From Methylobacterium sp. CB376 (GTDB lineage Bacteria > Pseudomonadota > Alphaproteobacteria > Rhizobiales > Beijerinckiaceae), in NCBI RefSeq assembly GCF_029714205.1, contig NZ_CP121648.1:2294001-2358000 (forward strand): a stretch of 64,000 nt of DNA. The letters run 5' to 3'. Under the pieces are notes generated by a model that was not told where the DNA came from, ran no database searches, and saw nothing but the letters and a program-made list of their open reading frames with translations. Positions 17,031-26,421 of the stretch are shown here, piece by piece. Both the position numbers and the translations under genes were made by a program. Each line of letters starts with the position of its first letter. The stretch's first letter is position 1.

Positions 17031-17099
17031 CTGCCAAGCCCGCGCGGCGCCTGAGCGAGGCCGACATCCGCATGGCGGAGCAATCCGTCGGATGTCGGA

Positions 17100-19538
17100 T
17101 CAGGTCTCGAAGATCGCCCGGATCCTGGTGGCGAGCGCGTCGACCGCGAAGGGCTTTGTGATCATCTGCATGCCGGGCGCGATCTGGCCGTTGCCGAAGG
17201 CGGCGTTCTCGGCGTAGCCGGTCATGAACAGCACCTTCAGCTGCGCGCGCGACAGCCGGGCCTGATCGGCGAGCTGGCGGCCGTTGATGCCGGGCAGGCC
17301 CACATCGGTGATCAGCAGGTCGACATGGGCGTCGGATTGCAGGACGCGCAGGCCCGCCGGCCCATCCGGCGCCTCGAGGGCCTGATAGCCGAGTTCCTGC
17401 AGCACCTCCGTCACCAGGGCGCGCACCGTGGCATCGTCCTCCACCACCAGCACGGTCTCCCCGCGCTCGGCCCGCGGCGCCTCCCCGCGGTGGTCGCCCG
17501 CGGACTCGATCTCGCCGCGGTAGCGCGGCAGGTAGAGCTTCACCGTCGTGCCCTGGCCGGGCTCCGAGTAGATCTTGACGGTGCCCTCGGATTGCTTGGC
17601 GAAGCCGTAGATCATCGACAGGCCGAGCCCCGTGCCCTGGCCCAGCGGCTTCGTCGTGAAGAACGGGTCGAAGGCGCGGGCGATCACGTCGGGCGGCATG
17701 CCGGTGCCGGTGTCGCTGACCCCGATGCAGACGTATTGCCCGGCCCTGACGCCGATCTCGCGCGCCGCGTAGGCCTCGTCCAGGTGGGCGTTGGCCGTCT
17801 CGATGGTCAGGCGCCCGCCGTCCGGCATCGCGTCGCGGGCGTTGATCGCGAGGTTGAGGACCGCGTTCTCCAGCTGGTTCGGGTCGCACAGGGTGAGCCA
17901 GAGGCCGCCCGCCACCACGATCTCCAGCCGGACCTGCTCGCCGAGGGTCCGGCGCAGCAGCTCGTCCATCGAATTGACCAGCCGGTTCACGTCGACCGGC
18001 CTCGATTCGAGGGGCTGCCGGCGCGAGAAGGCGAGGAGCCGGTGGGTCAGCGCGGCGGCGCGCTGGGCCGAGGTCATGGCGAGGCCCGCGTAGCGGGACA
18101 GGTTCTCGGTGCGCCCCTCGGCGATCCGGGTCTGCATCAGGTCGAGGGAGCCCACGATGCCGGTGAGGAGGTTGTTGAAGTCGTGGGCGATGCCGCCCGT
18201 GAGCTGGCCCACCGCCTCCATCTTCTGCGACTGGCGCAGCTGCTCCTCGGCCTGCTCGCGCTCGGCGATCGCCTCGCGGACCCTGGCCTCCAGCGTGTCG
18301 TTGAGCTCGCGCAGCGCGACCTCGGCCCGCTTGGTCGCGGTCACGTCGTAGATCACGCCGACGTGGCGCAGGTCGGCGGTCTCGTTGTCGCGGATCGCCT
18401 CGCCCCGCCGCGCGAGCCAGCGCGTCTCGCCGCTGTCGGCGAGGCGCACCCGCATCTCCGCGTGGGGCAGTTCGCCGACCTCGCAGAGGCCGGGATCGAG
18501 GAGCGCCGGATCACCCTCGACCACGAGGGCGTTGACCGCGCTCACGGCGAGCGTCTCGGCCGGCATCAGGCCGAGCAGGCTGCAGAATTGCGGCGAGACC
18601 GCCACCGTGGCGAAGCCCGGCACGTACTCGAAGGCGCCGACCCGGCCCGCCGTCTGGGCGATGCGCAGGCGCTCCTCGACGCGCTTCTGGTCCGTCACCT
18701 CGACGAGGACGCCCGTGAAGCGAAGCGGCGCCTCGTCCGCCCCGTACAGGCAGCGCCCGCGCGCGTGGACCCAGCGCACCGCCCCGTCCGGGGTGCGCAG
18801 GCGGAACTCCTTGTCGAACACCTCGGCGCCGTTGAGCATCCCGCTCACCGCGAGGCGGATGCGGGCGCGGTCGAGGGGGTGGATGCTGGCGAAGAAGGAT
18901 GCGGTCGGCACCCCCGCCGGGTCGACCGGCAGGGGAAGGCCGGTGAGGAGCGCGAAGCGCTCGTCGACGTGAAGGCGCCGGTTCGGGATGTCCCAGTCCC
19001 AGGTGCCGGCGATTCCGGCCGCCGAGAGCGTGAGGGCGAGGTGGCGCTGCACCTCGGCGAGCCGTGCCTCGGCGGCGCCGAGCCGCTCGTGGGCGGATTG
19101 CGCCGCGTGGGCCTGGCTGGCGTCGATCTGCGAGGCGAAGAAGTTGATCAGCCGGCCGGCCTCGTCGAAGACCGGGCAGACGAAGAGCTCGTTCCAGAAG
19201 CTGGTGCCGTCCCGGCGGTAGTTCAGGATCGCGACCCGCGCCTCGCGGCCCTCCGCGACCGCGGCCCGGATGCGGGCGACGGTCTGCGGGTCGGTGCCCG
19301 GACCCTGCAGCAGGCGGCAGTTGCGCCCGACGAGGTCCGCCTCCCCGTAGCCGGTGAGCGCCTGGAAGGCGGGGTTGGCGAAGACGATCGGGTTGTCGGG
19401 CAGCCGCGGGTCCGTGAAGATCATCGGCTGGCGCGTCCGCTCCAGCACGGTGAAGAACGGCCCGGCATGGCGGCGCAGGGCCGCCGCCGCCGCGGCGAGG
19501 TCGGCCACGCCCTGCGGCTCGCACCGCTCTGCGCTCAT
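17100..19538 (-). CDS. LOV-PAS hybrid histidine kinase with C-terminal receiver
   Basis: 812 aa, soluble. Residues about 35-140 form a LOV domain with [13 protein letters not shown]; Cys74 is the residue that bonds flavin in blue-light receptors. Two more PAS/PAC domains follow (about 165-285 and 290-405). HisKA has [19 protein letters not shown] (His452). HATPase shows [21 protein letters not shown] and [10 protein letters not shown]. The receiver has phospho-acceptor Asp745 in [10 protein letters not shown]. It is the last gene of the chemosensory locus, 118 bp after cheC, so it may share its transcript or have its own promoter. It probably transduces blue light; the output is unknown. Confidence 0.92.
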   Translation of the reverse strand: MSAERCEPQGVADLAAAAAALRRHAGPFFTVLERTRQPMIFTDPRLPDNPIVFANPAFQALTGYGEADLVGRNCRLLQGPGTDPQTVARIRAAVAEGREARVAILNYRRDGTSFWNELFVCPVFDEAGRLINFFASQIDASQAHAAQSAHERLGAAEARLAEVQRHLALTLSAAGIAGTWDWDIPNRRLHVDERFALLTGLPLPVDPAGVPTASFFASIHPLDRARIRLAVSGMLNGAEVFDKEFRLRTPDGAVRWVHARGRCLYGADEAPLRFTGVLVEVTDQKRVEERLRIAQTAGRVGAFEYVPGFATVAVSPQFCSLLGLMPAETLAVSAVNALVVEGDPALLDPGLCEVGELPHAEMRVRLADSGETRWLARRGEAIRDNETADLRHVGVIYDVTATKRAEVALRELNDTLEARVREAIAEREQAEEQLRQSQKMEAVGQLTGGIAHDFNNLLTGIVGSLDLMQTRIAEGRTENLSRYAGLAMTSAQRAAALTHRLLAFSRRQPLESRPVDVNRLVNSMDELLRRTLGEQVRLEIVVAGGLWLTLCDPNQLENAVLNLAINARDAMPDGGRLTIETANAHLDEAYAAREIGVRAGQYVCIGVSDTGTGMPPDVIARAFDPFFTTKPLGQGTGLGLSMIYGFAKQSEGTVKIYSEPGQGTTVKLYLPRYRGEIESAGDHRGEAPRAERGETVLVVEDDATVRALVTEVLQELGYQALEAPDGPAGLRVLQSDAHVDLLITDVGLPGINGRQLADQARLSRAQLKVLFMTGYAENAAFGNGQIAPGMQMITKPFAVDALATRIRAIFET

Positions 19539-19543
19539 GACCT

Positions 19544-19600
19544 GCCGCGCCCTGGCATGCCGCGCCCTGGCATGCCGCGCCCTGGCATGCCGCGCCTTGG
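19544..19600. repeat. 15-bp tandem repeat, about 3.8 copies
   Basis: GCCGCGCCCTGGCAT is repeated at 19544, 19559 and 19574, with a partial copy at 19589. It ends six bases before the LOV kinase start codon (minus strand), so it occupies the ribosome-binding region and 5' leader. Confidence 0.9.
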
Positions 19601-19656
19601 CGCGACCGGCCCTGGCCGCGGCGGAGCGCCCGCCCGCCGCTCGCGCCCGACGCCCA

Positions 19657-20298
19657 TCACTCCCCCGTCTCGCCGATCGCCCGCACGATGAAGTCGTCGA
19701 TGAGAATCCTCAGGTTCTCCAGCGAGGGCAGGTCCATCAGCATCGCGATATAGCCCCGGATGTCGCGCTCGCGGACCGAGAAGTTGATGTAGAGGAACAG
19801 CACCAGCGTGTCCGCGTCGGCCGCGTCGCCGGGGCGGAAGATCTGGCGTCCGTCGCCCCGCATCACCGCCGGCAGCGACATGGTCAGCGTGCGCTGGAGC
19901 ATGTTCGCCATGGTGGCGAGGCAGCCGTTGAGGATGATGTTGCCGGTCTCGGTCAGCGCCTCGTCCTCCAGGGCCTCGACCTCCTCGGCCGAGAGCTCCT
20001 CGCCCGTGACGGCGCGGACGAGCTCGCGGCTGGTCTCCTGGGGAAAGATCAGCAGGGCGCGCCCCGAGAAGGCGCCCGCGAAGCTCTGATGCACCACGAC
20101 GAGGTCGCTCGCCTCGCGCTCGGCGACGAGGCGGGCGGCGTCGCGGCGCGACACGATCTCGACCGACGGCACCGAGAGCAGCACCTGCACGCCGATCATC
20201 TTGCGCAGGCTCGCGGCGGCGCGGCTGACCCCGATATTCACGAGTTCCGTGAAGGCGTCCTGCTGGAGCGGCGTCAGTTCGACCGGCGCGGGGCTCAC
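19657..20298 (-). CDS. cheC: CheC-type CheY-P phosphatase
   Basis: 213 aa, GTG start at 20298 overlapping the upstream cheY stop (GTGA). Two CheC signature sites are present: AFTELVNIGVSRAAASL near residue 15 and EDEALTETGNIILNGCL near residue 110, each with the Glu-x-x-Asn dyad that attacks CheY phosphate. CheC dephosphorylates CheY-P where CheZ is absent. It lies directly after a CheY gene, which suggests they work as a pair. Confidence 0.85.
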   Translation of the reverse strand: MSPAPVELTPLQQDAFTELVNIGVSRAAASLRKMIGVQVLLSVPSVEIVSRRDAARLVAEREASDLVVVHQSFAGAFSGRALLIFPQETSRELVRAVTGEELSAEEVEALEDEALTETGNIILNGCLATMANMLQRTLTMSLPAVMRGDGRQIFRPGDAADADTLVLFLYINFSVRERDIRGYIAMLMDLPSLENLRILIDDFIVRAIGETGE

Positions 20299-20678
20299 GG
20301 AGCGCCCCTGCGCAGGCGCAGGGAGGCGCCCGAGACGAAGCCGCCGAGGGATTCCTCGGTCAGGGGCTTGGCCAGGAAGGTGGCGTCGACGCTGCGCGCC
20401 CGCGCCACGACCTCGTCCTGGATGTTGGCCGAGATCACCGCGATCGGCATCTCGGGCCGGGCCGCGCGCAGGTCGGCGGCGAGGTCGAGCCCGTCCCGGC
20501 CCGGCATGTTGAAGTCGAGGAGGGCGACGTCGATCCGCTCCGCCTCCATCCGGGCGACCGCCTCCTCGGCATTGCCCGCCTCGGCGAGCGTCCAGTCCGG
20601 CCGGAGCTGGCGCAGGAGCTTGGCCACCACGAGGCGGGCGAGCTTGCTGTCGTCGACGATCAGGGCAGTCACGGACAT
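20295..20678 (-). CDS. cheY: CheY-like single-domain response regulator
   Basis: 127 aa from ATG 20678; ATG 20711 would add eleven residues. Only a receiver domain: DD at 9-10, phospho-acceptor Asp55 in VALLDFNMPGRDG, Ser/Thr switch in AVISANIQ and Lys in FLAKPLTEE. No DNA-binding or enzymatic output, so it acts by protein contact. It is translationally coupled to cheC downstream. Confidence 0.88.
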   Translation of the reverse strand: MSVTALIVDDSKLARLVVAKLLRQLRPDWTLAEAGNAEEAVARMEAERIDVALLDFNMPGRDGLDLAADLRAARPEMPIAVISANIQDEVVARARSVDATFLAKPLTEESLGGFVSGASLRLRRGAP

Positions 20679-20749
20679 GGGGTCATCACAGGCGGGAGCG
20701 ACGTCGGGCAATGCGAGCGGTCAGCGGCGTATATGCGCCCGCGATCCGC

Positions 20750-21031
20750 TCAGGTGAAGCCGCAATCGAGCCGGGCGGCCTCGTCCGGGCTCGATTGGCC
20801 GGGATCGAGGAAGCGGGCGACCAGGGGATCGCCGCAGGGGCCGCGCAGCGGCGGCCGCAGGCGCAGGAGCACCTGGAGCACGGCGGTGTGGAGTCGCGTG
20901 CAGGCCGTCCAGTCGACGCGCGCGCCCGGGCGCGCCAGGAGGAGCGCGGCGAGTGTCTCCGCCTCCTCGACCGGGCAGGGGCCTTCGAGGCGGATCAGGG
21001 CGGGGTCGTCGGGATCGGGTTGGACGCTCAT
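20750..21031 (-). CDS. Small STAS-like protein of the chemosensory locus
   Basis: 93 aa beginning MSVQPDPDDPALIRLEGPCP. The pattern 'LEG....EEAETLAALLLARPGARVDWTACTRLHTAVLQVLL' resembles a STAS fold (strand, helix, 'vDl..c..lhsa.l.vLl'), though the usual phosphorylatable Ser is replaced by Thr/His. STAS proteins act as anti-anti-sigma switches or scaffold parts. Its place between cheA and cheY suggests a role in the same pathway. The assignment is by pattern only. Confidence 0.6.
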   Translation of the reverse strand: MSVQPDPDDPALIRLEGPCPVEEAETLAALLLARPGARVDWTACTRLHTAVLQVLLRLRPPLRGPCGDPLVARFLDPGQSSPDEAARLDCGFT

Positions 21032-21062
21032 CGCTCACGCCTCTCCGGGCCGCGACCTGACG

Positions 21063-21099
21063 GCCGCACTTGGTCGCCGCACTTGGTCGCCGAATTTGG
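21063..21099. repeat. 13-bp tandem repeat, about 2.8 copies
   Basis: GCCGCACTTGGTC occurs at 21063 and 21076, with a diverged partial copy at 21089, in the 100-bp gap between cheA and the STAS-like gene. Confidence 0.75.
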
Positions 21100-21131
21100 C
21101 GGTCGCACCCCGTGTCGCCCGCGCACCGCGC

Positions 21132-23417
21132 TCACGCCGCGCCCTCCCCGAGCGCCAGGGCGAGCAGGGCCGGGGGATCGAGGACGAGCAGCACCCGGCC
21201 GTCGCCGAGGAGCGCCGTGCCGCCGAGGCCCGGCGCCGCGGCGAGGGCCGGGAGGGGCCGCGTCAGCACGTCGAGTCGCTCGCCGAAGCGGTCGACCTCC
21301 AGCGCGAGGGCGTCGGCGCCGCTGCCGAGGACGACGAGGCGCGCCTCCCCGGACGCCTCCGCCCCCGGCGCGCCGAGCAGGGAAGCGAGCCGGACCACCG
21401 GCACGGTCCGCCCGCGCAGGACGGCGGCGCGGCCGGGACCGACCGCGCGGATCTGCGCGCGCGGCACCCGCGCCGCCTCCGCCACCGCCTCCAGGGGCAG
21501 GCCGTAGAGGTCGGGTCCGACGCCGACCAGCACGATCCGCGTCAGGGCGAGGCGCTGCGGCAGGAGCAGGCGGATCGCGGTGCCGCGGCCGACCTCGCTC
21601 TCGATCGCGACCCGCCCGCCGAGGCGCTCGGCCGCCGCCCGCACCGCGTCCATGCCGACCCCGCGGCCGGACAGGTCGCTGACCCGCTCGGCGGTCGAGA
21701 AGCCGGGGGCGAAGACGAGGTCGATCGCGGCCGCGTCGCTCATCGCCGCCAGGGCCTCGGGGGCGCGCAGGCCCGCGGCGGCGGCCCGGCGGCGCAGCCG
21801 CTCCGGATCGATGCCGCGCCCGTCATCCGCGACCGTCACCGCCAGCGTCTCGCCGACGAGCGCCGCCCGCAGGGTGATCCGCCCCGCGGCGGGCTTGCCG
21901 GCGGCGAGACGCACCTGCGGCTCCTCCAGCCCGTGATCGACGGCGTTGCGGATCACGTGGAGCAGGGGCTCGAACAGCGCATCCACCAGCGCCCGGTCCG
22001 CCGCGACCTCCTCGCCCTCCTGCACCAGCACGACCTCCTTGCCGAGGCTGCGGGCGATCTCGCGCAGGGGCCGGGGGAAGCGCCGGAACAGGGGGCCGAG
22101 CGGCACGAGGCGCAGGGCCGCCAAGCCCCGGTGCAATTCCCCGGCGAGGCGACCGAGCTGCGCGTCGGTCTCGCGCAGGGCCCGGGCCAGGGCGGCGGCC
22201 TCCGTCCCGGCCTCGGCCCGGGCCGCGAGGTGGCCGAGGCCGGTGCGGGCCGTCACGAGGTCGCCGGCGAGCGCGACGAGCCGGTCGATCCGGGCCGCCT
22301 CGACCCGAAGCAGGCGCTCGCCCGGCGCGGCCTGCGCCGCGCCCGGCGCGGCCCTCGGCCCGTCCGGGGTGGTTTCCACCCCGCCCGGGGTGGCTTGCAC
22401 CCCGCCCGGGGTGGTTTGCACCCCGCCCGGGGTGGTTTGCACCCCGCCCGGGGTGGTTTGCACCCCGCGCGCGAGCAGCGCCGCGAGGCAGGCGGACAGG
22501 GCCTGCGTGCCCTGCGCGGCGGCGTCGAGGACCGCCAGGGAGGCCGCTGCCAGCCCCGCCGCCCGCAGGGCGTTGGCGGCGGACCGGGACGCGGCCTCGC
22601 GCCGGCCCGCCTCCCCCTCCGCCTCGCCCGGCGCGCCGACGAGGTCGAGCTGCTCGCGCAGGATCGCCGCGGCGAGCGGCGGCAGGGCGGGGGCGGCGGG
22701 GGCCGGGAAGGCCGCCACGCGGGTCTGGTCGCGCACGAGGCGGAACGGCGCCTCGACCTCGGCCAGGGGGGCGGCGCTGAGGAGCGCGATGTCGAGGTTG
22801 CAGGCGAAGACGTCGACCTCTTCCGGCCAGGGCCCGGCCGGGGCGAGGCGCAGGGCCAGGAGCGCGGGGACGCGCCGCACCAGGCCGATCGGGTCGTCGC
22901 CCGCGAAGAAGCAATCCGCCCGCGGGCGGTAGCGCAGGGCGACGAGGCCCGTGCCGGGCGCGACCGGCTGCGCGCCCGCCAGGAGCGCCTCCGCCCAGTC
23001 CGGCACCGCCGCGTCCGGCGGGTCGGGCGGGGCCTCGGCCTCGGTCCCGCCGCGCAGGAGCCGCCCGAGCCCGTCCGCCTCCCGGGCGGCGCCGGGCGGC
23101 AGCGCGCCGGACGCGGCGATCGCCTCGGTGAAGCGGGAGGCGGCGTCGAGGGCCTGCAGCGCGCGGTCGACCAGCCCGTCCTCCGCGCGCCGCGCGGCTC
23201 GCGCCGCCGCGAACCCGTCCTCGGCCGCGTGCAGGAGGGCCAGGAAGGGCGGGAAGTCGAACAGGCCGACCGACCCTTTCAGGGTATGGAAGGCCCGGAA
23301 GACCCGGTCGAGGGCCGCCGCGTCGTCCGGCGCCCGCTCGAGGGCGATGAGGTCGTCGGCGGCGCCCTCGATCAGGTCCCGCGCCTCGATCAGGAACTGG
23401 GCGAGGAGGTCGCTCAC
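21132..23417 (-). CDS. cheA: Chemotaxis histidine kinase CheA
   Basis: 761 aa. The P1 Hpt domain carries His44 in RVFRAFHTLKGSVGLF. There is no clear P2 (CheY/CheB docking) domain. A repeat linker at about residues 315-350 reads GGVQTTP five times. Dimerisation and HATPase follow (HVIRNAVDHGLE, DDGRGIDPERLRR, GRGVGMDAV, GRGTAIRLLLP), then a C-terminal CheW-like P5 domain. It phosphorylates CheY and CheB partners in an array with the adjacent MCP and CheW. It overlaps the upstream cheY by 4 bp. Confidence 0.94.
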   Translation of the reverse strand: MSDLLAQFLIEARDLIEGAADDLIALERAPDDAAALDRVFRAFHTLKGSVGLFDFPPFLALLHAAEDGFAAARAARRAEDGLVDRALQALDAASRFTEAIAASGALPPGAAREADGLGRLLRGGTEAEAPPDPPDAAVPDWAEALLAGAQPVAPGTGLVALRYRPRADCFFAGDDPIGLVRRVPALLALRLAPAGPWPEEVDVFACNLDIALLSAAPLAEVEAPFRLVRDQTRVAAFPAPAAPALPPLAAAILREQLDLVGAPGEAEGEAGRREAASRSAANALRAAGLAAASLAVLDAAAQGTQALSACLAALLARGVQTTPGGVQTTPGGVQTTPGGVQATPGGVETTPDGPRAAPGAAQAAPGERLLRVEAARIDRLVALAGDLVTARTGLGHLAARAEAGTEAAALARALRETDAQLGRLAGELHRGLAALRLVPLGPLFRRFPRPLREIARSLGKEVVLVQEGEEVAADRALVDALFEPLLHVIRNAVDHGLEEPQVRLAAGKPAAGRITLRAALVGETLAVTVADDGRGIDPERLRRRAAAAGLRAPEALAAMSDAAAIDLVFAPGFSTAERVSDLSGRGVGMDAVRAAAERLGGRVAIESEVGRGTAIRLLLPQRLALTRIVLVGVGPDLYGLPLEAVAEAARVPRAQIRAVGPGRAAVLRGRTVPVVRLASLLGAPGAEASGEARLVVLGSGADALALEVDRFGERLDVLTRPLPALAAAPGLGGTALLGDGRVLLVLDPPALLALALGEGAA
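22366..22470. repeat. 21-bp tandem repeat inside cheA, 5 copies
   Basis: GGGGTGGTTTGCACCCCGCC plus C is repeated at 22366, 22387, 22408, 22429 and 22450. The unit is nearly self-complementary (GGGGTG...CACCCC). It encodes a 7-residue repeat in the linker between the Hpt and kinase parts of CheA; because 21 is a multiple of three, copy number can vary without frameshift. Confidence 0.92.
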
Positions 23418-23803
23418 GACGGCTGTCCGGTCAGGGCCGCCGCGTGCGCGCGCAGCACCTCGGCGGCGATCGGCTTGACGAGGTAGAGATTCGCCCCCGC
23501 GGCCCGGGCGGCCGCCCGGTCGGCGGCGCCGGCCTCCGTGCTGGTGACGAGGACCGGCAGGCCGCGCAGCGGCGCCTCGCGGGCGCGCAGGGCGCGCAGG
23601 AAGGTGAGCCCGTCCATCTTCGGCATGTTCACGTCCACCACCAGGAGGTCGTAGGGCCCCGAGAGCAGCCGCTCCAGGGCCTCGATGCCGTTGATCGCCT
23701 CGTCCACGGCGAAGCCGCCGGCCTCCAGCACCTCGCGGTAGTAGCGGCGCACGAGGCTCGCGTCGTCCACCACGAGGATGCGCGCCGGTCCGGTCTCAGC
23801 CAT
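23414..23803 (-). CDS. cheY: CheY-like response regulator
   Basis: 129 aa, receiver only. It begins MAETGPARILVVDDASLVRR, has Asp57 in LLVVDVNMPKMDG, switch Thr in VLVTSTEAG and Lys in LYLVKPIAA. It lies between cheR (8-bp overlap) and cheA (4-bp overlap), so it is the probable cognate target of this CheA. The second CheY in the locus is paired with cheC instead. Confidence 0.92.
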   Translation of the reverse strand: MAETGPARILVVDDASLVRRYYREVLEAGGFAVDEAINGIEALERLLSGPYDLLVVDVNMPKMDGLTFLRALRAREAPLRGLPVLVTSTEAGAADRAAARAAGANLYLVKPIAAEVLRAHAAALTGQPS

Positions 23804-24695
23804 CGTCCTGCTCCGGGCGCTGGTAGACGATCGCGTCCGCCAGCCGGCAGACGCGGAACAGCGGCGAGATCCGGCTCATCGACTCGGTGTGGCCGAGGCA
23901 CACGAAGCCCCCCGGCGCGAGCGCGTCGTAGAGGTGGTCGGCGGCGACCCGGCGGGACGCGTCGTCGAAGTAGATCAGCACGTTGCGGCAGAAGACGACG
24001 TCGAAGCGGCCCTCCGCCGCCATGGCGGCCCGGTCCATCAGGTTGCAGGGCGAGAAGCGCACCGAGCGGCGCAGCTCCTCGATGATGCGCCAGCGCGGCG
24101 GGGAGCGCGGCCCGGGGCGCGGCCCGGGGCGTGCCGCCGCTTCCGGCGCGAAGTAGCGGCCCACGAGGTCCGGCGTCAGCCGCATCAGCGCCCTCTCCCC
24201 GTAGGAGCCCCGCGCGGCGGCGGCGAGCGCCGCGGTGTCGATGTCGGATCCCACGATCTCCACCTCGTAGCGGTCCACCTCCGGCCAATGCTCCAGCAGC
24301 CAGATCGCGATCGAGTAGGGCTCCTCGCCGGTGGCGCAGGGCATCGACCAGATCCGCACCGCGTCGCCGGGCCGCTTGCGCGCGGTCACGAGCCCCATCA
24401 GCGAGGCCGTCAGGCAGCGCAGCTGGTACTCCTCGCGGAGGAAGTAGGTCTCGTTGACGGTGAGCGCGTTGATGAGGTGCTCGACCTCGCGGTCGAGATC
24501 GGCCCGCAGCCGCGCGAAGTACTCCGCGAAGGTGGCGGTCCCGGCCTCCCGCATGCGCTCCGCGACCCGCCGCTCGACCATGCCGCGCTGGCCGGGCGCG
24601 AAGCGCAGGCCCGTGCGCCGGTAGACGAACTCGCCGAAGCGCGCGAGATCCGCCTCCGCCAGGGCCGGGATCGCGGAGGGGGCAGGGAGGGTCAC
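23796..24695 (-). CDS. cheR: Chemoreceptor glutamate methyltransferase CheR
   Basis: 299 aa. The N-terminal helical domain (FGEFVYRRTGLRFAPGQRGM, LINALTVNETYFLREEYQ) and the SAM-binding domain (IWSMPCATGEEPYSIAIWLL, EIVGSDIDTAALAAA, FDVVFCRNVLIYFD) are complete, and there are no TPR repeats. It methylates glutamates of the MCP encoded in the same operon. A short PGPRPGPR duplication sits in a loop. Coupled by overlaps to the HEAT-repeat gene and cheY. Confidence 0.94.
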   Translation of the reverse strand: MTLPAPSAIPALAEADLARFGEFVYRRTGLRFAPGQRGMVERRVAERMREAGTATFAEYFARLRADLDREVEHLINALTVNETYFLREEYQLRCLTASLMGLVTARKRPGDAVRIWSMPCATGEEPYSIAIWLLEHWPEVDRYEVEIVGSDIDTAALAAAARGSYGERALMRLTPDLVGRYFAPEAAARPGPRPGPRSPPRWRIIEELRRSVRFSPCNLMDRAAMAAEGRFDVVFCRNVLIYFDDASRRVAADHLYDALAPGGFVCLGHTESMSRISPLFRVCRLADAIVYQRPEQDDG

Positions 24696-25294
24696 GGCGC
24701 CTCGGCGAGGCGGGACAGGACGTGGTCGATCGCGCCCGGCAGGAAGGGCTCGGCGGAGAAGCGCGCCCGGGCCGCCCGCAGCGCCGGAACCGCCAGGGCG
24801 GTGCCGGTCTCGGCCAGCACCTCCACGGCCGCCCCGCAGACGTTCGGGTGCGTCTCCCCGTCGAGGAGTCCGGCGAGGAGCCGGGTCGCGGTCTCGGGCG
24901 GCTGCGCGCGCGCCACCCCGGCCGCGAGCAGCCGCACGTCCGGATCGGGATCGGCGAGGAGGTCCGGCAGGAGCGGCAGCACCGCCGCCGGCATGTCCTG
25001 CAGCGCCTCCACGCAGGCATTGCGCAGGGCCGGGTCCTGCGCGCCGAGATGGGCCGCCAGCGCCGCCGCGGCCTGCGGGTCGGCGCAGGCGATCAGCGCG
25101 CTGAGCAGGGCCTCCCGCACCCGCGGCACTCCCTCGCGGCCGAGCGCCTCGCCGAGCGCGCCCGCGGCCTCGCGGCGGCCGGACAGCGCCCGGATCGCGG
25201 CGAGGCGGCGCTCGGGCTCGGGCGCCGTCAGGTCGTCGGGCGCGGCCGGGCCGGGCGGCGCGCAGCCGGGGGGATCGCGGCGGATCAGCGGCAT
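24692..25294 (-). CDS. HEAT-repeat protein of the chemosensory locus
   Basis: 200 aa of repeating amphipathic helix pairs (ERRLAAIRALSGRREAAGAL, VPRVREALLSALIACADPQA, DPALRNACVEALQDMPAAVL, DPDVRLLAAGVARAQPPETA), the signature of HEAT/PBS-lyase-like repeats. No catalytic residues. It overlaps cheB by 10 bp and cheR by 4 bp, so it is made together with the adaptation enzymes and may scaffold or inhibit one of them. HEAT proteins occur in some non-flagellar chemosensory operons. Confidence 0.82.
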   Translation of the reverse strand: MPLIRRDPPGCAPPGPAAPDDLTAPEPERRLAAIRALSGRREAAGALGEALGREGVPRVREALLSALIACADPQAAAALAAHLGAQDPALRNACVEALQDMPAAVLPLLPDLLADPDPDVRLLAAGVARAQPPETATRLLAGLLDGETHPNVCGAAVEVLAETGTALAVPALRAARARFSAEPFLPGAIDHVLSRLAEAP

Positions 25295-26421
25295 GGGGGG
25301 ACGCCCCCTGGAGGAACCACGCTTGCGGGCACGAGGGCTGGGCGCACCAGGGTCAGGAGTTCGGCCGCGATCCCGTCGAGGGGCACGACGCGGCTCGCGC
25401 CCCCCGCCCGCACCAGCTCCCCGGGCATGCCCCAGACCACGGCGCTCTCCTCGGCCTCCGCGATGGTGCGCCCGCCCCGCGCCTTGAGCGCCGCCATGGC
25501 GCGGGCCCCGTCGCGCCCCATCCCGGTCATCAGGATGCCGATCAGGCTGGCGGGGTCGAGATGGGCGAGGGCGCTCTCGACCAGGCGGTCCACGCTCGGG
25601 TGCCAGGGATGGTCGGGATGGGCCGGGGCCGGCGCCACGGCGAGGCCCGCCGGCCGGCGGGTGACGATCACGTCCGCGTCGCCGCGCCCGAGATAGACGT
25701 GGCCCGGCGCGAGCGGCGTCGGCCGCGTCACCTCCCGGACGGCGAGCGGGGAGAGGCGGTCGAGGCGCTGGGCGAGCGGACCCGTGAAGGTGCCCGGCAT
25801 GTGCTGGGCGACGACGATCGGCCAGGGGAAGCCGGCAGGGAGGCCCGACAGCAGCGCGTCGAGGGCCGGCGGGCCGCCCGTCGAGGTGCCGACGAGGACG
25901 AGCCCGGCGAGGGGGCCCGGCGCCGGGTCGGGTGCGGGGTCGAGGGGCGGCGCCTCCCGGCGGGCGGGCGCCTCGAGGCCGGCGTGGCGCGCCCGCAGCC
26001 GCGCGGCGAGGCGCAGGGCCGGGGAGAGCCGGGCGCGGGACGCCGCCCGCACCTTCTGGACCAGGGTGGGCGCGAGCGCGTCGCTGGTCAGGGAGGCGAC
26101 GCCCTCGGGCTTGGCGAGGACGTCGACGGCGCCGCGGGCGAGGGCGTCGAGGCTGGTCTCGGCGCCCTCGGCGGTCAGGCCCGACAGCATCACCACCGGG
26201 CAGGGCCGCTCCAGCATGATGCGATCGAGGCAGGCGAGTCCGTCGAGCCCCGGCATGGTGACGTCGAGGGTGATCACGTCCGGCCGGAACCGCTTGAGCA
26301 TCCCCAGCGCCTCGACGCCGTCCCGCGCCGAGGCGACCTCGAAATCGCCCTCGGCCGCGAAGATGCCGCCGATGACCTTCCGCATCAGCGCCGAATCGTC
26401 GACCACGAGCAGGCGGATCAT
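25285..26421 (-). CDS. cheB: Chemoreceptor methylesterase CheB
   Basis: 378 aa. The receiver domain has Asp53 in VITLDVTMPGLDG. After a Pro-rich linker the methylesterase domain has its catalytic triad: Ser in LVGTSTGGPPALD, His in VVAQHMPGTFTG and Asp in MTGMGRDGARAM. CheB removes or deamidates MCP methyl-glutamates when phosphorylated by CheA. It overlaps the CheW gene start-to-stop by 4 bp. Confidence 0.94.
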   Translation of the reverse strand: MIRLLVVDDSALMRKVIGGIFAAEGDFEVASARDGVEALGMLKRFRPDVITLDVTMPGLDGLACLDRIMLERPCPVVMLSGLTAEGAETSLDALARGAVDVLAKPEGVASLTSDALAPTLVQKVRAASRARLSPALRLAARLRARHAGLEAPARREAPPLDPAPDPAPGPLAGLVLVGTSTGGPPALDALLSGLPAGFPWPIVVAQHMPGTFTGPLAQRLDRLSPLAVREVTRPTPLAPGHVYLGRGDADVIVTRRPAGLAVAPAPAHPDHPWHPSVDRLVESALAHLDPASLIGILMTGMGRDGARAMAALKARGGRTIAEAEESAVVWGMPGELVRAGGASRVVPLDGIAAELLTLVRPALVPASVVPPGGVPPCR

